11,575 nt of DNA from Xanthobacteraceae bacterium. Its GTDB lineage: Bacteria > Pseudomonadota > Alphaproteobacteria > Rhizobiales > Xanthobacteraceae. The first letter of the stretch is position 1; each line of letters starts with the position of its first letter. Location of the stretch: positions 1-11,575 of the forward strand of contig JASHSY010000143.1 in the NCBI GenBank assembly GCA_030040825.1. The letters are read 5' to 3'. This document shows, in pieces, positions 1 through 5,820 of the stretch. The notes beneath the pieces are model-generated. The model searched no databases, was not told where the DNA came from, and saw nothing but the letters and a program-made list of their open reading frames with translations. A program made the position numbers and the translations under genes.

Positions 1-4
1 TTTT

Positions 5-379
5 TTGCGCCCAATTTTTGCCGTTGCTTTCACCGCGTTTCTGGTGGCGGGCTACAGCGCTCCGTCCGATGCCGCAGCAGCCGGCGCCTATGACGGCAAT
101 TGGAGCGTGGTGATCAACACGCTGCGCGGCGACTGCGACCGTTCGCTGCGTTATTCGGTGCGGATCGTCAACAACCAGGTCGTCGCCGGCGAGCAAAGCT
201 ACCAGGCCGCGGGGCGCGTATCGCCGGGCGGGGAAATCCGCGTCGTCGTTGCTGAAGGGGGCCGCACGGCCAGCGGCATCGGCCGGCTGGCTGGCAATAA
301 CGGCCGCGGCGAATGGCGCACCTCGACCGGCCAGTGCGCCGGCAGCTGGACCGCAGTGCGGCGTCCGGCCAATTGGTGA
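5..379 (+). CDS. small secreted protein of unknown function (5' end possibly outside window)
   Basis: About 124 residues. The N-terminus (residues 1-26) is a signal-peptide-like stretch: one Arg, a hydrophobic run from about residue 4 to 16, then an Ala-rich region (DAAAA) that suits signal peptidase I cleavage. The mature part is about 98 residues, rich in Gly, Arg and Val, with alternating short beta-like stretches (VRIVNNQVV, EIRVVVAEGG, GIGRLAG) and two cysteines, C44 and C111, that could form a disulfide. The ending GEWR..GQCAGSWTA resembles small secreted proteins common in Hyphomicrobiales whose role is unknown to me; the match is from memory. The only start in the window is a TTG at position 5, the frame stays open to the left edge, and no ribosome binding site can be seen, so the real start may lie upstream. 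The periplasmic or secreted location is inferred; no function is assigned. Confidence 0.7.
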   Translation: MRPIFAVAFTAFLVAGYSAPSDAAAAGAYDGNWSVVINTLRGDCDRSLRYSVRIVNNQVVAGEQSYQAAGRVSPGGEIRVVVAEGGRTASGIGRLAGNNGRGEWRTSTGQCAGSWTAVRRPANW

Positions 380-429
380 GCTGGCCGGCGGCTGATCCGG
401 TCTTGCGCGCCGCCAGCGGTCCGATGCCA

Positions 430-467
430 ACATTCGCATCCCGGTCCGGTGGGCTATCTGCGAATGT
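430..467. repeat. inverted repeat, 9-bp perfect arms
   Basis: ACATTCGCA at 430-438 is matched exactly by TGCGAATGT at 459-467, with a 20-base loop. It lies in the non-coding gap after the small secreted protein. A related ACATTCGC-type octamer occurs again on the minus strand at 559-552, inside the neighbouring larger inverted repeat, so the two structures share sequence and may be parts of one element. There is no T-run to suggest a simple intrinsic terminator. Confidence 0.6.
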
Positions 468-498
468 CGGAATCAAAGGACCACCGGAAATATCGGTG

Positions 499-576
499 CT
501 AGTGGAACTTTGGATTTGACATTGGCTTCGCGAGTTGGCGGCTGAGGGGTAGCGAATGTCAAATCCGCTCCACTAG
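499..576. repeat. larger imperfect inverted repeat, MITE-like or palindromic element
   Basis: The left arm (499-523) and right arm (555-576) are inverted copies. CTAGTGGA (499-506) pairs with TCCACTAG (569-576), and the 12-base block GGATTTGACATT (512-523) pairs exactly with AATGTCAAATCC (555-566). Between these blocks the arms differ (ACTTT on the left, GC on the right). The loop is 31 bases. The right arm overlaps the last codons and the TGA stop (559-561) of the extradiol dioxygenase gene. It could be a small non-autonomous mobile element, a repeated extragenic palindrome, or an unusual bidirectional terminator. No target-site duplication was recognised. Confidence 0.6.
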
Positions 577-1563
577 GTTGGCGTTCCACCACGGGCAAAC
601 GTCGCGCGCCCGCACGTAATTGCCGTCCATGACATTGAGCGGCTCGCGGCCGCCGGCCGCGGCGACGCTGATCCGCAGGTCGCGCGCGTCCTCGCGCTTG
701 TCCGGCGGCAGCCATAAGCGATCGTGGCCCCACAAACTTGGGCCGTCGGTGCGCTCCTGGGGCGTCCAGGTCGCCGGATCGATCGAGCGGCCGCCCCAGC
801 CATATTCCACCAGAAACTTCGACGGCGACCACGAGTAGAATGACGTCACCTGATCGTTGGCATGGCGGCCGAGCGTGGTGCCGATCGTCTCCGGCTTACG
901 CAGCGCCAAATCGTATGCTTGGCCGACATCGTCGAGGAAACAAAGCTCGACCATTAGGTGATGGATGCCGTTCGTGCCGCTTTCGATGAAAGCAAGACTG
1001 TGGTGACGCGGATTGAGATGGAAGAAATAGGCCTTGAACGGACGCAGGAAATAGTCGCTGAGCCGGAAGCCGAGCAGGTCCGTATAAAACGGCGCCACGT
1101 CGTCGATCCGCTCGGCCGTGAGCACGGCGTGTCCCATGCCGAGCGGGCCGGTGCGGAAGCCGGAAATCGCTCGCCCCGGCTTGAACGGTTCAGCCGCAAC
1201 TTCAGCGCCGTGGAACGCCTCCAGACGGGTGCCGACCGGATCGGTAAAGACGATCAGATCCTTGACCCGCCGTTCTTCGGCAAGCGCGCGTGAGCCGCGG
1301 GCAACGTGCACGTCGGATGCTTCAAGCCGGGCGGCCAGCGCATCAAGCGCCGCCGCGTCGGCCACGTCCCAGCCGTAGAACGACGGTCCTTCGCTCGCGT
1401 CGGCCTGGATGACGACGCGCTGCTTGCGATCGTCCATCCGCAGCGCCAACGTGTTTTTGCTTTTGTCGACGAGTTGCATGCCGAGGAAGCGCGTCCCGTA
1501 GGCCGCCCAATCCTCCAAAGCCTTGCTGCGGATGCCGACATAGCCGAGCGATTGCAGTTGCAT
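559..1563 (-). CDS. type I extradiol ring-cleavage dioxygenase (VOC superfamily, BphC-like)
   Basis: 334 residues with two VOC (glyoxalase/bleomycin-resistance fold) modules, roughly residues 4-120 and 140-260. The family opens the ring of catechol-type substrates next to the hydroxyls using Fe(II) and O2. The full active site is visible in the C-terminal module: metal ligands H145 (GMGHAVL), H201/H202 (GIHHLMVE) and E253 (FLVEYGWGG), with the second-shell residues H188 (RHHSLAF), H234 (GRHAND) and Y243 (SFYSW). The spacing agrees with BphC-type enzymes. A C-terminal tail of about 55 residues follows the WGH motif (278-280). The start at 1563 is chosen because AGGAGAGAG (1577-1569) precedes it; an upstream in-frame ATG at 1596 has no such site. 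The last residues and stop lie in an inverted-repeat arm. The exact substrate (biphenyl diol, catechol, another aromatic diol) cannot be read from sequence. Cytoplasmic; divergent from the VIT-like gene. Confidence 0.9.
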   Translation of the reverse strand: MQLQSLGYVGIRSKALEDWAAYGTRFLGMQLVDKSKNTLALRMDDRKQRVVIQADASEGPSFYGWDVADAAALDALAARLEASDVHVARGSRALAEERRVKDLIVFTDPVGTRLEAFHGAEVAAEPFKPGRAISGFRTGPLGMGHAVLTAERIDDVAPFYTDLLGFRLSDYFLRPFKAYFFHLNPRHHSLAFIESGTNGIHHLMVELCFLDDVGQAYDLALRKPETIGTTLGRHANDQVTSFYSWSPSKFLVEYGWGGRSIDPATWTPQERTDGPSLWGHDRLWLPPDKREDARDLRISVAAAGGREPLNVMDGNYVRARDVCPWWNANLVERI

Positions 1564-1568
1564 CGCCG

Positions 1569-1577
1569 CTCTCTCCT
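1569..1577 (-). promoter_or_regulatory. Shine-Dalgarno site deciding the dioxygenase start
   Basis: Read on the minus strand this is AGGAGAGAG, ending 5 bases before the ATG at 1563. The alternative ATG at 1596 would place this site inside the coding region and has no purine-rich site of its own, so 1563 is preferred. Confidence 0.75.
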
Positions 1578-1586
1578 GGCCGATGA

Positions 1587-1614
1587 TTAATATCATATTG
1601 ACGATAATAGGTAA
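1587..1614 (-). promoter_or_regulatory. candidate promoter for the dioxygenase gene, with AATATCATATT palindrome
   Basis: On the minus strand TTACCT (1614-1609) and TATTAA (1592-1587) are separated by 16 bases and sit just upstream of the ribosome binding site. The area 1583-1615 is markedly AT-rich against the GC-rich surroundings. AATAT-C-ATATT (1589-1599) is an 11-base palindrome overlapping the proposed -10 box, so it could be a regulator site. The match to a sigma-70 promoter is modest, and the region must also hold the promoter of the divergent VIT-like gene, for which I see no good -35 box. Confidence 0.3.
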
Positions 1615-1631
1615 ATTCGCGCCGGCAACAC

Positions 1632-1636
1632 GGAGG
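1632..1636 (+). promoter_or_regulatory. ribosome binding site of the VIT-like gene
   Basis: GGAGG, 11 bases upstream of the ATG at 1648. The spacing is slightly long but no other in-frame start has a better site. Confidence 0.6.
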
Positions 1637-1647
1637 ACCTACCGCCA

Positions 1648-2346
1648 ATGACAATCGTCGCAACGTTCCGGCGGCTGCGCAGCTCGCTGGCCAATTCCGC
1701 CGGCACTGTCGTGTTCGGAATGGAGGACGGCACGGTCTCGATTTTCGGCCTGATCTTTGGCGTCGCTGCCACCACCGCCAATACCGCAACCGTGCTGATC
1801 GCCGGCGCGTCCGGCGCGGTAGCCGCCGCAGTCTCGATGATGGCGGGAGCCTATCTCGATGTCGAAACGACGCGGGACGCGATCGACGCCCGGCGCTCGT
1901 TGGTGCAATCCGACCGGGCGCTTGACGCCTTCGCGGCCTCGTTGACCGATCGATTCAAAGCGGCCGGCCTGACGCGCGAGCAATCGGCGGCACTAACCGG
2001 CGCCGTGCGCGGCAACCGCACCGCACTCGGTGGTTTGATGCTGGCGCTGCAAGGCGAAGCGGAAACGCCGCTCAATCCATGGGAGCAGGCGCTATGGATG
2101 CTGCTGGCCGATTTTCTGGCGGCGGCAGTACCGATTTTGCCGTTCGTATTCGCGCCGATACCGCAGGCGAGAATTATTTCCGGCGTCGTAACGATCGCGC
2201 TCTTGATCGGGCTCGGCATTGGACGGGCCCGCATTGCCGAACGCGATACGTTGCGCACCGTGCTGGAAACCGTTTGCATCGGCATCGCTGCCGCACTGGC
2301 CGGCGTTTTTGTCGGCGTGATGATTGACCGCAGCTTTGGCGGATAG
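1648..2346 (+). CDS. VIT1/CCC1-family membrane protein, putative Fe2+/Mn2+ transporter
   Basis: 232 residues, a usual length for bacterial VIT1/CCC1 proteins, which export divalent iron or manganese from the cytosol. The first helix (about residues 20-42) carries the characteristic VFGMEDGTVS-type segment with D27. The second (about 48-70) carries the family segment GASGAVAAAVSMMAGAYL. A soluble helical section (about 71-145) corresponds to the cytoplasmic metal-binding region, and three more hydrophobic helices follow (about 147-170, 175-194, 205-226). Two family features look weakened: the usual GEY at the end of helix 2 reads GAY (A68), and the soluble section has few glutamates (E73, E111, E137, E139). 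Family membership is therefore clear, but metal transport is inferred. GGAGG (1632-1636) lies 11 bases before the ATG. It faces the next gene tail to tail, with only 10 bases between. Confidence 0.8.
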   Translation: MTIVATFRRLRSSLANSAGTVVFGMEDGTVSIFGLIFGVAATTANTATVLIAGASGAVAAAVSMMAGAYLDVETTRDAIDARRSLVQSDRALDAFAASLTDRFKAAGLTREQSAALTGAVRGNRTALGGLMLALQGEAETPLNPWEQALWMLLADFLAAAVPILPFVFAPIPQARIISGVVTIALLIGLGIGRARIAERDTLRTVLETVCIGIAAALAGVFVGVMIDRSFGG

Positions 2347-2356
2347 CGCCCGGCTG

Positions 2357-3265
2357 TCAGACGTGCAGGATGCGTGTCGTGTCGTCGAACAATTCCTCGA
2401 CCGCAAAGGGACGCGGAATAAGCTTCATCTCAGCGGCATAACTGGTCATCAATTCGAGCGCCGGCCTGACCGCCTCATAACCGAACGGAACGAAGTCGAC
2501 GGCGTTGACCTTTGGCAAGCCGGCGGCTTGCTTGCTCGCAAGCAGCATGCGGAAGACTTCGCTCACCGTCACCGCGTCGGATTTCGCCAGACTGTCCTTG
2601 ATGACAACCATGTGGTTGATCGGCACGGTGCGGTGCTTTTCGGACCACGCCTTGCCGGCCGCTTCCGGATCGGCAATGACGCTTTTGAGCCGCGGATCGT
2701 CCGGCATGGCGCCGCCGAAGATGGCGGCATCGAGTTCGCCATCGATCAGCATTTTGGTGATGTCCTTGCCGGCGGCGGCGCGCTCGACGCCGGGCGGATC
2801 GCGATATTCGGCAACGTGCGCGTCTTCGAAGGTGACCCAGTTCACTTTGGCAAGATCGAGCCCATAATCCTTCCACAGGATGCCGCGGATCCACACCCCG
2901 GTGGTCTGCGAGAACGCCCGCACCCCAATTCTCCGGCCTGCCAAATCTTGCGGCCGGAGCAGGCCGCGCTCGGCGTTGTAGAGCAGCGCGCCGTGCTGAA
3001 ACCGCGCCATCATGGTCGCCGGCAACAGCATCAGCGGCTTGCCGTAAGCTTTGGCCTGCAAATAGGTGACGATCGCCATCTCGCAAACGTCGAATTTCTG
3101 CTCGCGCGCCATCGGCATGAACGCGCGATTGACCGGATTGATCTCGGTAAAGGAAAACGCCACTCGGTCAGATTTGATGTTACCGCCCTTGAGCGCCTTG
3201 GTATGGGCGTAGGTTCCCAGGCACGCACTCAAGGTCTTTATTTTTTCGGCGGTCGTTACATTCAT
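2357..3265 (-). CDS. 4,5-dihydroxyphthalate decarboxylase-like protein (periplasmic-binding fold, NMT1/THI5-related)
   Basis: 302 residues. The order of segments recalls the 4,5-dihydroxyphthalate decarboxylase family, whose fold is that of type 2 periplasmic binding proteins: an opening strand with L16-G17-x-Y19, the FDVCEMAIVTYL segment (58-69), the basic AGRRIGVRAFSQTTGVWIRG region (109-128), WKDYGLDL (131-138) and DGELDAAIFG (175-184). The family member from phthalate breakdown turns 4,5-dihydroxyphthalate into protocatechuate. Many relatives are annotated only as ABC-type binding proteins. No signal peptide is visible: the N-terminus is polar and starts with MNVTTAEKIK, so a cytoplasmic enzyme is more likely than an exported binding protein. 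GGAGG (3278-3274) lies 8 bases before the ATG. A catalytic residue set is not well enough known to me to check. The nearby ring-cleavage dioxygenase supports an aromatic-catabolic role, but the substrate is open. Confidence 0.75.
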   Translation of the reverse strand: MNVTTAEKIKTLSACLGTYAHTKALKGGNIKSDRVAFSFTEINPVNRAFMPMAREQKFDVCEMAIVTYLQAKAYGKPLMLLPATMMARFQHGALLYNAERGLLRPQDLAGRRIGVRAFSQTTGVWIRGILWKDYGLDLAKVNWVTFEDAHVAEYRDPPGVERAAAGKDITKMLIDGELDAAIFGGAMPDDPRLKSVIADPEAAGKAWSEKHRTVPINHMVVIKDSLAKSDAVTVSEVFRMLLASKQAAGLPKVNAVDFVPFGYEAVRPALELMTSYAAEMKLIPRPFAVEELFDDTTRILHV

Positions 3266-3273
3266 CCCATACG

Positions 3274-3278
3274 CCTCC
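3274..3278 (-). promoter_or_regulatory. ribosome binding site of the decarboxylase-like gene
   Basis: GGAGG on the minus strand, 8 bases before the ATG at 3265. A nearer upstream ATG at 3270 runs into a stop at once, which confirms 3265 as the start. Confidence 0.75.
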
Positions 3279-3287
3279 GGTCCGATT

Positions 3288-3301
3288 TGATCCTATGATC
3301 A
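3288..3301. promoter_or_regulatory. candidate operator dyad TGATC-N4-GATCA
   Basis: A perfect 5-bp dyad with a 4-base spacer lies 22 bases upstream of the start codon of the decarboxylase-like gene, in its untranslated leader or promoter. The position suits a repressor site, but dyads of this size occur by chance and no regulator gene lies in the window. Confidence 0.25.
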
Positions 3302-3322
3302 GACGGCGTGCCAAGCCAGTGC

Positions 3323-3339
3323 AGCGCGAGCATCGCGCT
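3323..3339. other. short hairpin between folD and the decarboxylase-like gene
   Basis: AGCGCGA and TCGCGCT form a 7-bp stem with a 3-base loop. It lies downstream of the folD stop in folD's own direction and upstream of the next minus-strand gene, so it could end or attenuate transcription from folD. There is no run of T after it on the minus strand, so a simple intrinsic terminator is not supported. The 172-bp gap also holds a 10-base palindrome TTTCCGGAAA at 3353-3362. Confidence 0.3.
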
Positions 3340-3437
3340 CGCGGCCGAACTATTTCCGGAAACAGTGCGTTTGACCGGAATCTGAAGCTTGCCCCGGTGC
3401 CGGCAAAACGCGGCCAGCCGTCCACGTTCAATTCAGA

Positions 3438-4325
3438 CTAGAGTTGCGGTTCCGCTTGGCCACGCCGCCGGCACGCGGCGATCAGCGTATTGCGCAACAG
3501 ACAAGCGATCGTCATCGGACCGACGCCGCCCGGCACCGGGGTGATCGCGCCAGCAATTCCCTGTGCTTCGGTAAACGCGACGTCGCCGACGAGCTTCGAT
3601 TTGCCGTCCGCCGTAGACACGCGATTGATGCCGACGTCGATAACCACGGCGCCCGGCTTGATCCAGTCGCCACGTACAAATTCCGGTCGTCCGACCGCGG
3701 CCACCAGAATATCGGCACGGCGCAGAAGCGCGGCGATATCGCGGGTCTTGGAGTGGGCCAGCGTGACGGTTGCGTTCTGCGCCAACAACAGCGCCGCCAT
3801 CGGTTTGCCGACGATGTTGGAGCGCCCGAGCACGACCGCATCGGCGCCGGCAAGATCGGGCATTTCGTCACGCAGCAACAGCAAGCAGCCATAAGGCGTA
3901 CACGGCAGTAGCGCGCGGCTCCATCCGCCGCTCCACAGACGACCGACATTGAGCGCGTGGAAGCCGTCGACGTCTTTGCCTGGATCGATGGCGTCGATGA
4001 CCCGCTGCGGATCGATATGTTTGGGTAGCGGCAACTGCACCAGAATGCCGTCGACCCGGTCGTCGGAATTAAGCTTGGCGATCAACGCCAGCAATTCGGC
4101 TTCGCTGGTGTTCGCCGGCCGGTGTTCCTGAAAGCTGTTGATCCCGGCCGCGGTCGCAGCCTTGCCCTTGTTGCGAACGTAGACTTGGCTCGCCGGATCG
4201 TCGCCGACCAGAACGGCGCAAAGCCCCGGCGCCACACCGGCGGTTGCTTTCAGCCTCGCCGCCACCGCCGCGACGTCGGCGACCAAACGCTCCGCACGCG
4301 CCTTCCCGTCGATCCGCTTCGTCAT
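3438..4325 (-). CDS. folD: FolD: methylenetetrahydrofolate dehydrogenase / methenyltetrahydrofolate cyclohydrolase
   Basis: 295 residues, the usual length. The enzyme interconverts 5,10-methylene-, 5,10-methenyl- and 10-formyl-tetrahydrofolate with NADP+, supplying one-carbon units for purines, formylmethionine and other pathways in the cytoplasm. Signatures seen in order: Y49-V-R-N-K53 with the catalytic lysine, VQLPLP (96-101), the D118-V-D120-G-F-H substrate loop, PCTPYG (141-146), GRSNIVGKP (167-175) of the Rossmann nucleotide-binding domain, and the closing PVPGGVGPMT (263-272). All key residues are intact. The sequence before the ATG on the minus strand (GGTGGGACG) is only a weak ribosome binding site. 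It is divergent from the transporter cluster and 172 bases upstream of the decarboxylase-like gene on the same strand, too far to be sure of co-transcription. The gene is housekeeping in most bacteria, so its place here may carry no functional meaning. Confidence 0.96.
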   Translation of the reverse strand: MTKRIDGKARAERLVADVAAVAARLKATAGVAPGLCAVLVGDDPASQVYVRNKGKAATAAGINSFQEHRPANTSEAELLALIAKLNSDDRVDGILVQLPLPKHIDPQRVIDAIDPGKDVDGFHALNVGRLWSGGWSRALLPCTPYGCLLLLRDEMPDLAGADAVVLGRSNIVGKPMAALLLAQNATVTLAHSKTRDIAALLRRADILVAAVGRPEFVRGDWIKPGAVVIDVGINRVSTADGKSKLVGDVAFTEAQGIAGAITPVPGGVGPMTIACLLRNTLIAACRRRGQAEPQL

Positions 4326-4420
4326 CGTCCCACCCTACCCCACCGCAACAAAAGGCCTTCGAATGCGGCACACCGACGCGGCGTTTTGTTTTGCCTACGG
4401 CTGATTTTGCCATCCCCGAA

Positions 4421-4449
4421 TTGACGTGCGAAACTGCGCAAAATCAAGA
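4421..4449 (+). promoter_or_regulatory. candidate promoter of the ABC transporter cluster
   Basis: TTGACG (4421-4426) followed after 17 bases by TCAAGA (4444-4449) in the folD/transporter gap. The -35 box is good and the spacing ideal, but the -10 box is poor. It is the best candidate I see in the 189-bp divergent region, which must also hold the folD promoter. Confidence 0.3.
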
Positions 4450-4502
4450 GCAAACACGCGCACACCGCGCCAAGCTCGCGGCTGTGGGTGGAAAGAAACC
4501 CA

Positions 4503-4508
4503 GGGAGA
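4503..4508 (+). promoter_or_regulatory. ribosome binding site supporting a TTG start
   Basis: GGGAGA, six bases before the TTG at 4515. It favours that TTG over the GTG at 4488, which would put this site inside the coding region and add nine charged or polar residues before the signal peptide. Confidence 0.6.
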
Positions 4509-4514
4509 CGTGTC

Positions 4515-5717
4515 TTGAAAATCGCCGGTGCGTTCGCAGTTGCGCTGCTCGCATTTTGCTGTTTCGGAACGGCCGACGCGGAAACAATCAAGGTCGGCGT
4601 GGTGCTGCCGTATTCGGGCCCGATGTCCGATCTCGGCAATCAAATCGACAAGGCGTTCGGCCTCTACATCAAGCTGCACGCCAAGGACCTCGGCGACAAC
4701 AAGATCGAGCTGATCAAGCGCGACGAAGGACCGCCATCGGGCGCCAACGCCAGGACCGTGGTTACCGAGCTGATCACCAACGACAAGGTGAAGCTGCTCA
4801 CCGGTTTTGTCTTTTCGCCATCGGCGATCGCCGTGGCGCCGCTGGTGACGCAGGTCAAGATGCCTATGATCATTGCCAACGCCGGCACGGCGTGGATCAC
4901 CGATTTATCGCCCTACATCGTGCGCTTCTCGTTCAGCATGTGGGACCCGGCCTATCCGATGGGTACCTATGCGGCCACCAAGCTCGGCTGCAAAACCGCT
5001 GCGGCCGGCTTCACGGATTTTCCGCCGGGCCAGGATTCGACGCTCGCCTTCAAGACCGCCTTCGAAAAAGCCGGCGGCAAGGTAGTCGATGAAGTCCGCT
5101 TCGGACCGCCCGGACCGGTACCGGATTTCACGCCGTTCTTCCAGCGGGTGAAGGACGAGCATCCGGACTGTTTCTACGTCTTCGTTCCGTCCGGCGCGCA
5201 TGCCGCGGGGGTGATGAAGACATACGGCGACCTCAACATGCGTCAGGCCGGAGTGCGGCTGATCGGTCCAATGGATCTCATCCCGGATTATGAACTCGCA
5301 CATATGAGCGACGCGGCCATCGGCCTGGTGGTGATGGCAAGTTATTCCGACGATCTCGACACTGCGGGCAACCAGGAGTTCGTCAAAGCGTGGCACGATG
5401 CCTACGGCCCGAATTCGTATCCCGATTTCATGTCGGCGGCCGGCATGGACACGATGGCTGGCATCTTTCACGTCATCAACACACTGCACGGCAATTTGGA
5501 CGACGGCGCCAAAGTGATCGACACCCTGAAAGGATGGAAGCACGAAGGAGTCCGCGGGCCGATCGAGATCGATCCGCAAACACGCGACGTGATACAGCCG
5601 GAGCGCGCCGAAGAGGTCGTCAAGAAGCCCGACGGCAAGCTCGGCATCAAAGTGCTGGAGACGTATCCGGCGGTGAAGGACGAGTGCAAGGTACTCAAGC
5701 TCGGCCGCTGCCGTTAG
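4515..5717 (+). CDS. branched-chain amino-acid-type ABC transporter, periplasmic substrate-binding protein
   Basis: 400 residues from the TTG start. Residues 1-22 form a clean signal peptide (MKIAG, hydrophobic core, A20-D-A22 cleavage site) and the mature protein begins ETIKVGVVLPYSGPMSDLGNQ, the typical opening of a type I (Peripla_BP_6, LivJ/LivK-like) binding protein. Further family segments are IELIKRDEG (64-72), FSPSAIAVAPL (100-110), the inter-lobe segment PMIIANAGTAW (117-127) and the helix around DTMAGIFHVI (312-321) in the C-terminal lobe. The protein captures a solute in the periplasm and hands it to the LivH/LivM-like permeases that follow 103 bases downstream. The ligand cannot be read from sequence: relatives bind branched-chain amino acids, amides, urea or aromatic acids. 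An alternative GTG start at 4488 adds nine residues. No terminator is seen after the stop, in keeping with read-through into the permease genes. Confidence 0.92.
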   Translation: MKIAGAFAVALLAFCCFGTADAETIKVGVVLPYSGPMSDLGNQIDKAFGLYIKLHAKDLGDNKIELIKRDEGPPSGANARTVVTELITNDKVKLLTGFVFSPSAIAVAPLVTQVKMPMIIANAGTAWITDLSPYIVRFSFSMWDPAYPMGTYAATKLGCKTAAAGFTDFPPGQDSTLAFKTAFEKAGGKVVDEVRFGPPGPVPDFTPFFQRVKDEHPDCFYVFVPSGAHAAGVMKTYGDLNMRQAGVRLIGPMDLIPDYELAHMSDAAIGLVVMASYSDDLDTAGNQEFVKAWHDAYGPNSYPDFMSAAGMDTMAGIFHVINTLHGNLDDGAKVIDTLKGWKHEGVRGPIEIDPQTRDVIQPERAEEVVKKPDGKLGIKVLETYPAVKDECKVLKLGRCR

Positions 5718-5820
5718 GTGTAGCACGCACGACCCGCGCACTATCGGCATTTGCGACGACGGCTGCGGCCGCTATCCTCGCGGCTGCCGCATTTAACGCC
5801 GGGGTTGAAGCGTTTCGCCC

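Noticed and set aside
313..519. 68-residue plus-strand ORF after the small secreted protein
   Set aside because: It spans the inverted repeats and has repeat-derived composition; no ribosome binding site.
2324..3298. 324-residue plus-strand ORF opposite the decarboxylase-like gene
   Set aside because: Arg/His-rich translation without family motifs; it is the antisense shadow of 2357-3265, which has a ribosome binding site and recognisable segments.
4482..4502. TGGGT/ACCCA pairing just before the ribosome binding site of the binding protein gene
   Set aside because: Only 5 base pairs; too weak to call a riboswitch or leader structure.
4244..5092. 282-residue plus-strand ORF over the end of folD and the start of the binding protein
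   Set aside because: Arg- and Gln-rich frame-shifted reading of two real genes and the gap between them.
5718..5820. Possible terminator or attenuator between the binding protein and LivH-like genes
   Set aside because: GC-rich blocks could pair weakly, but there is no stable stem followed by a T-run.
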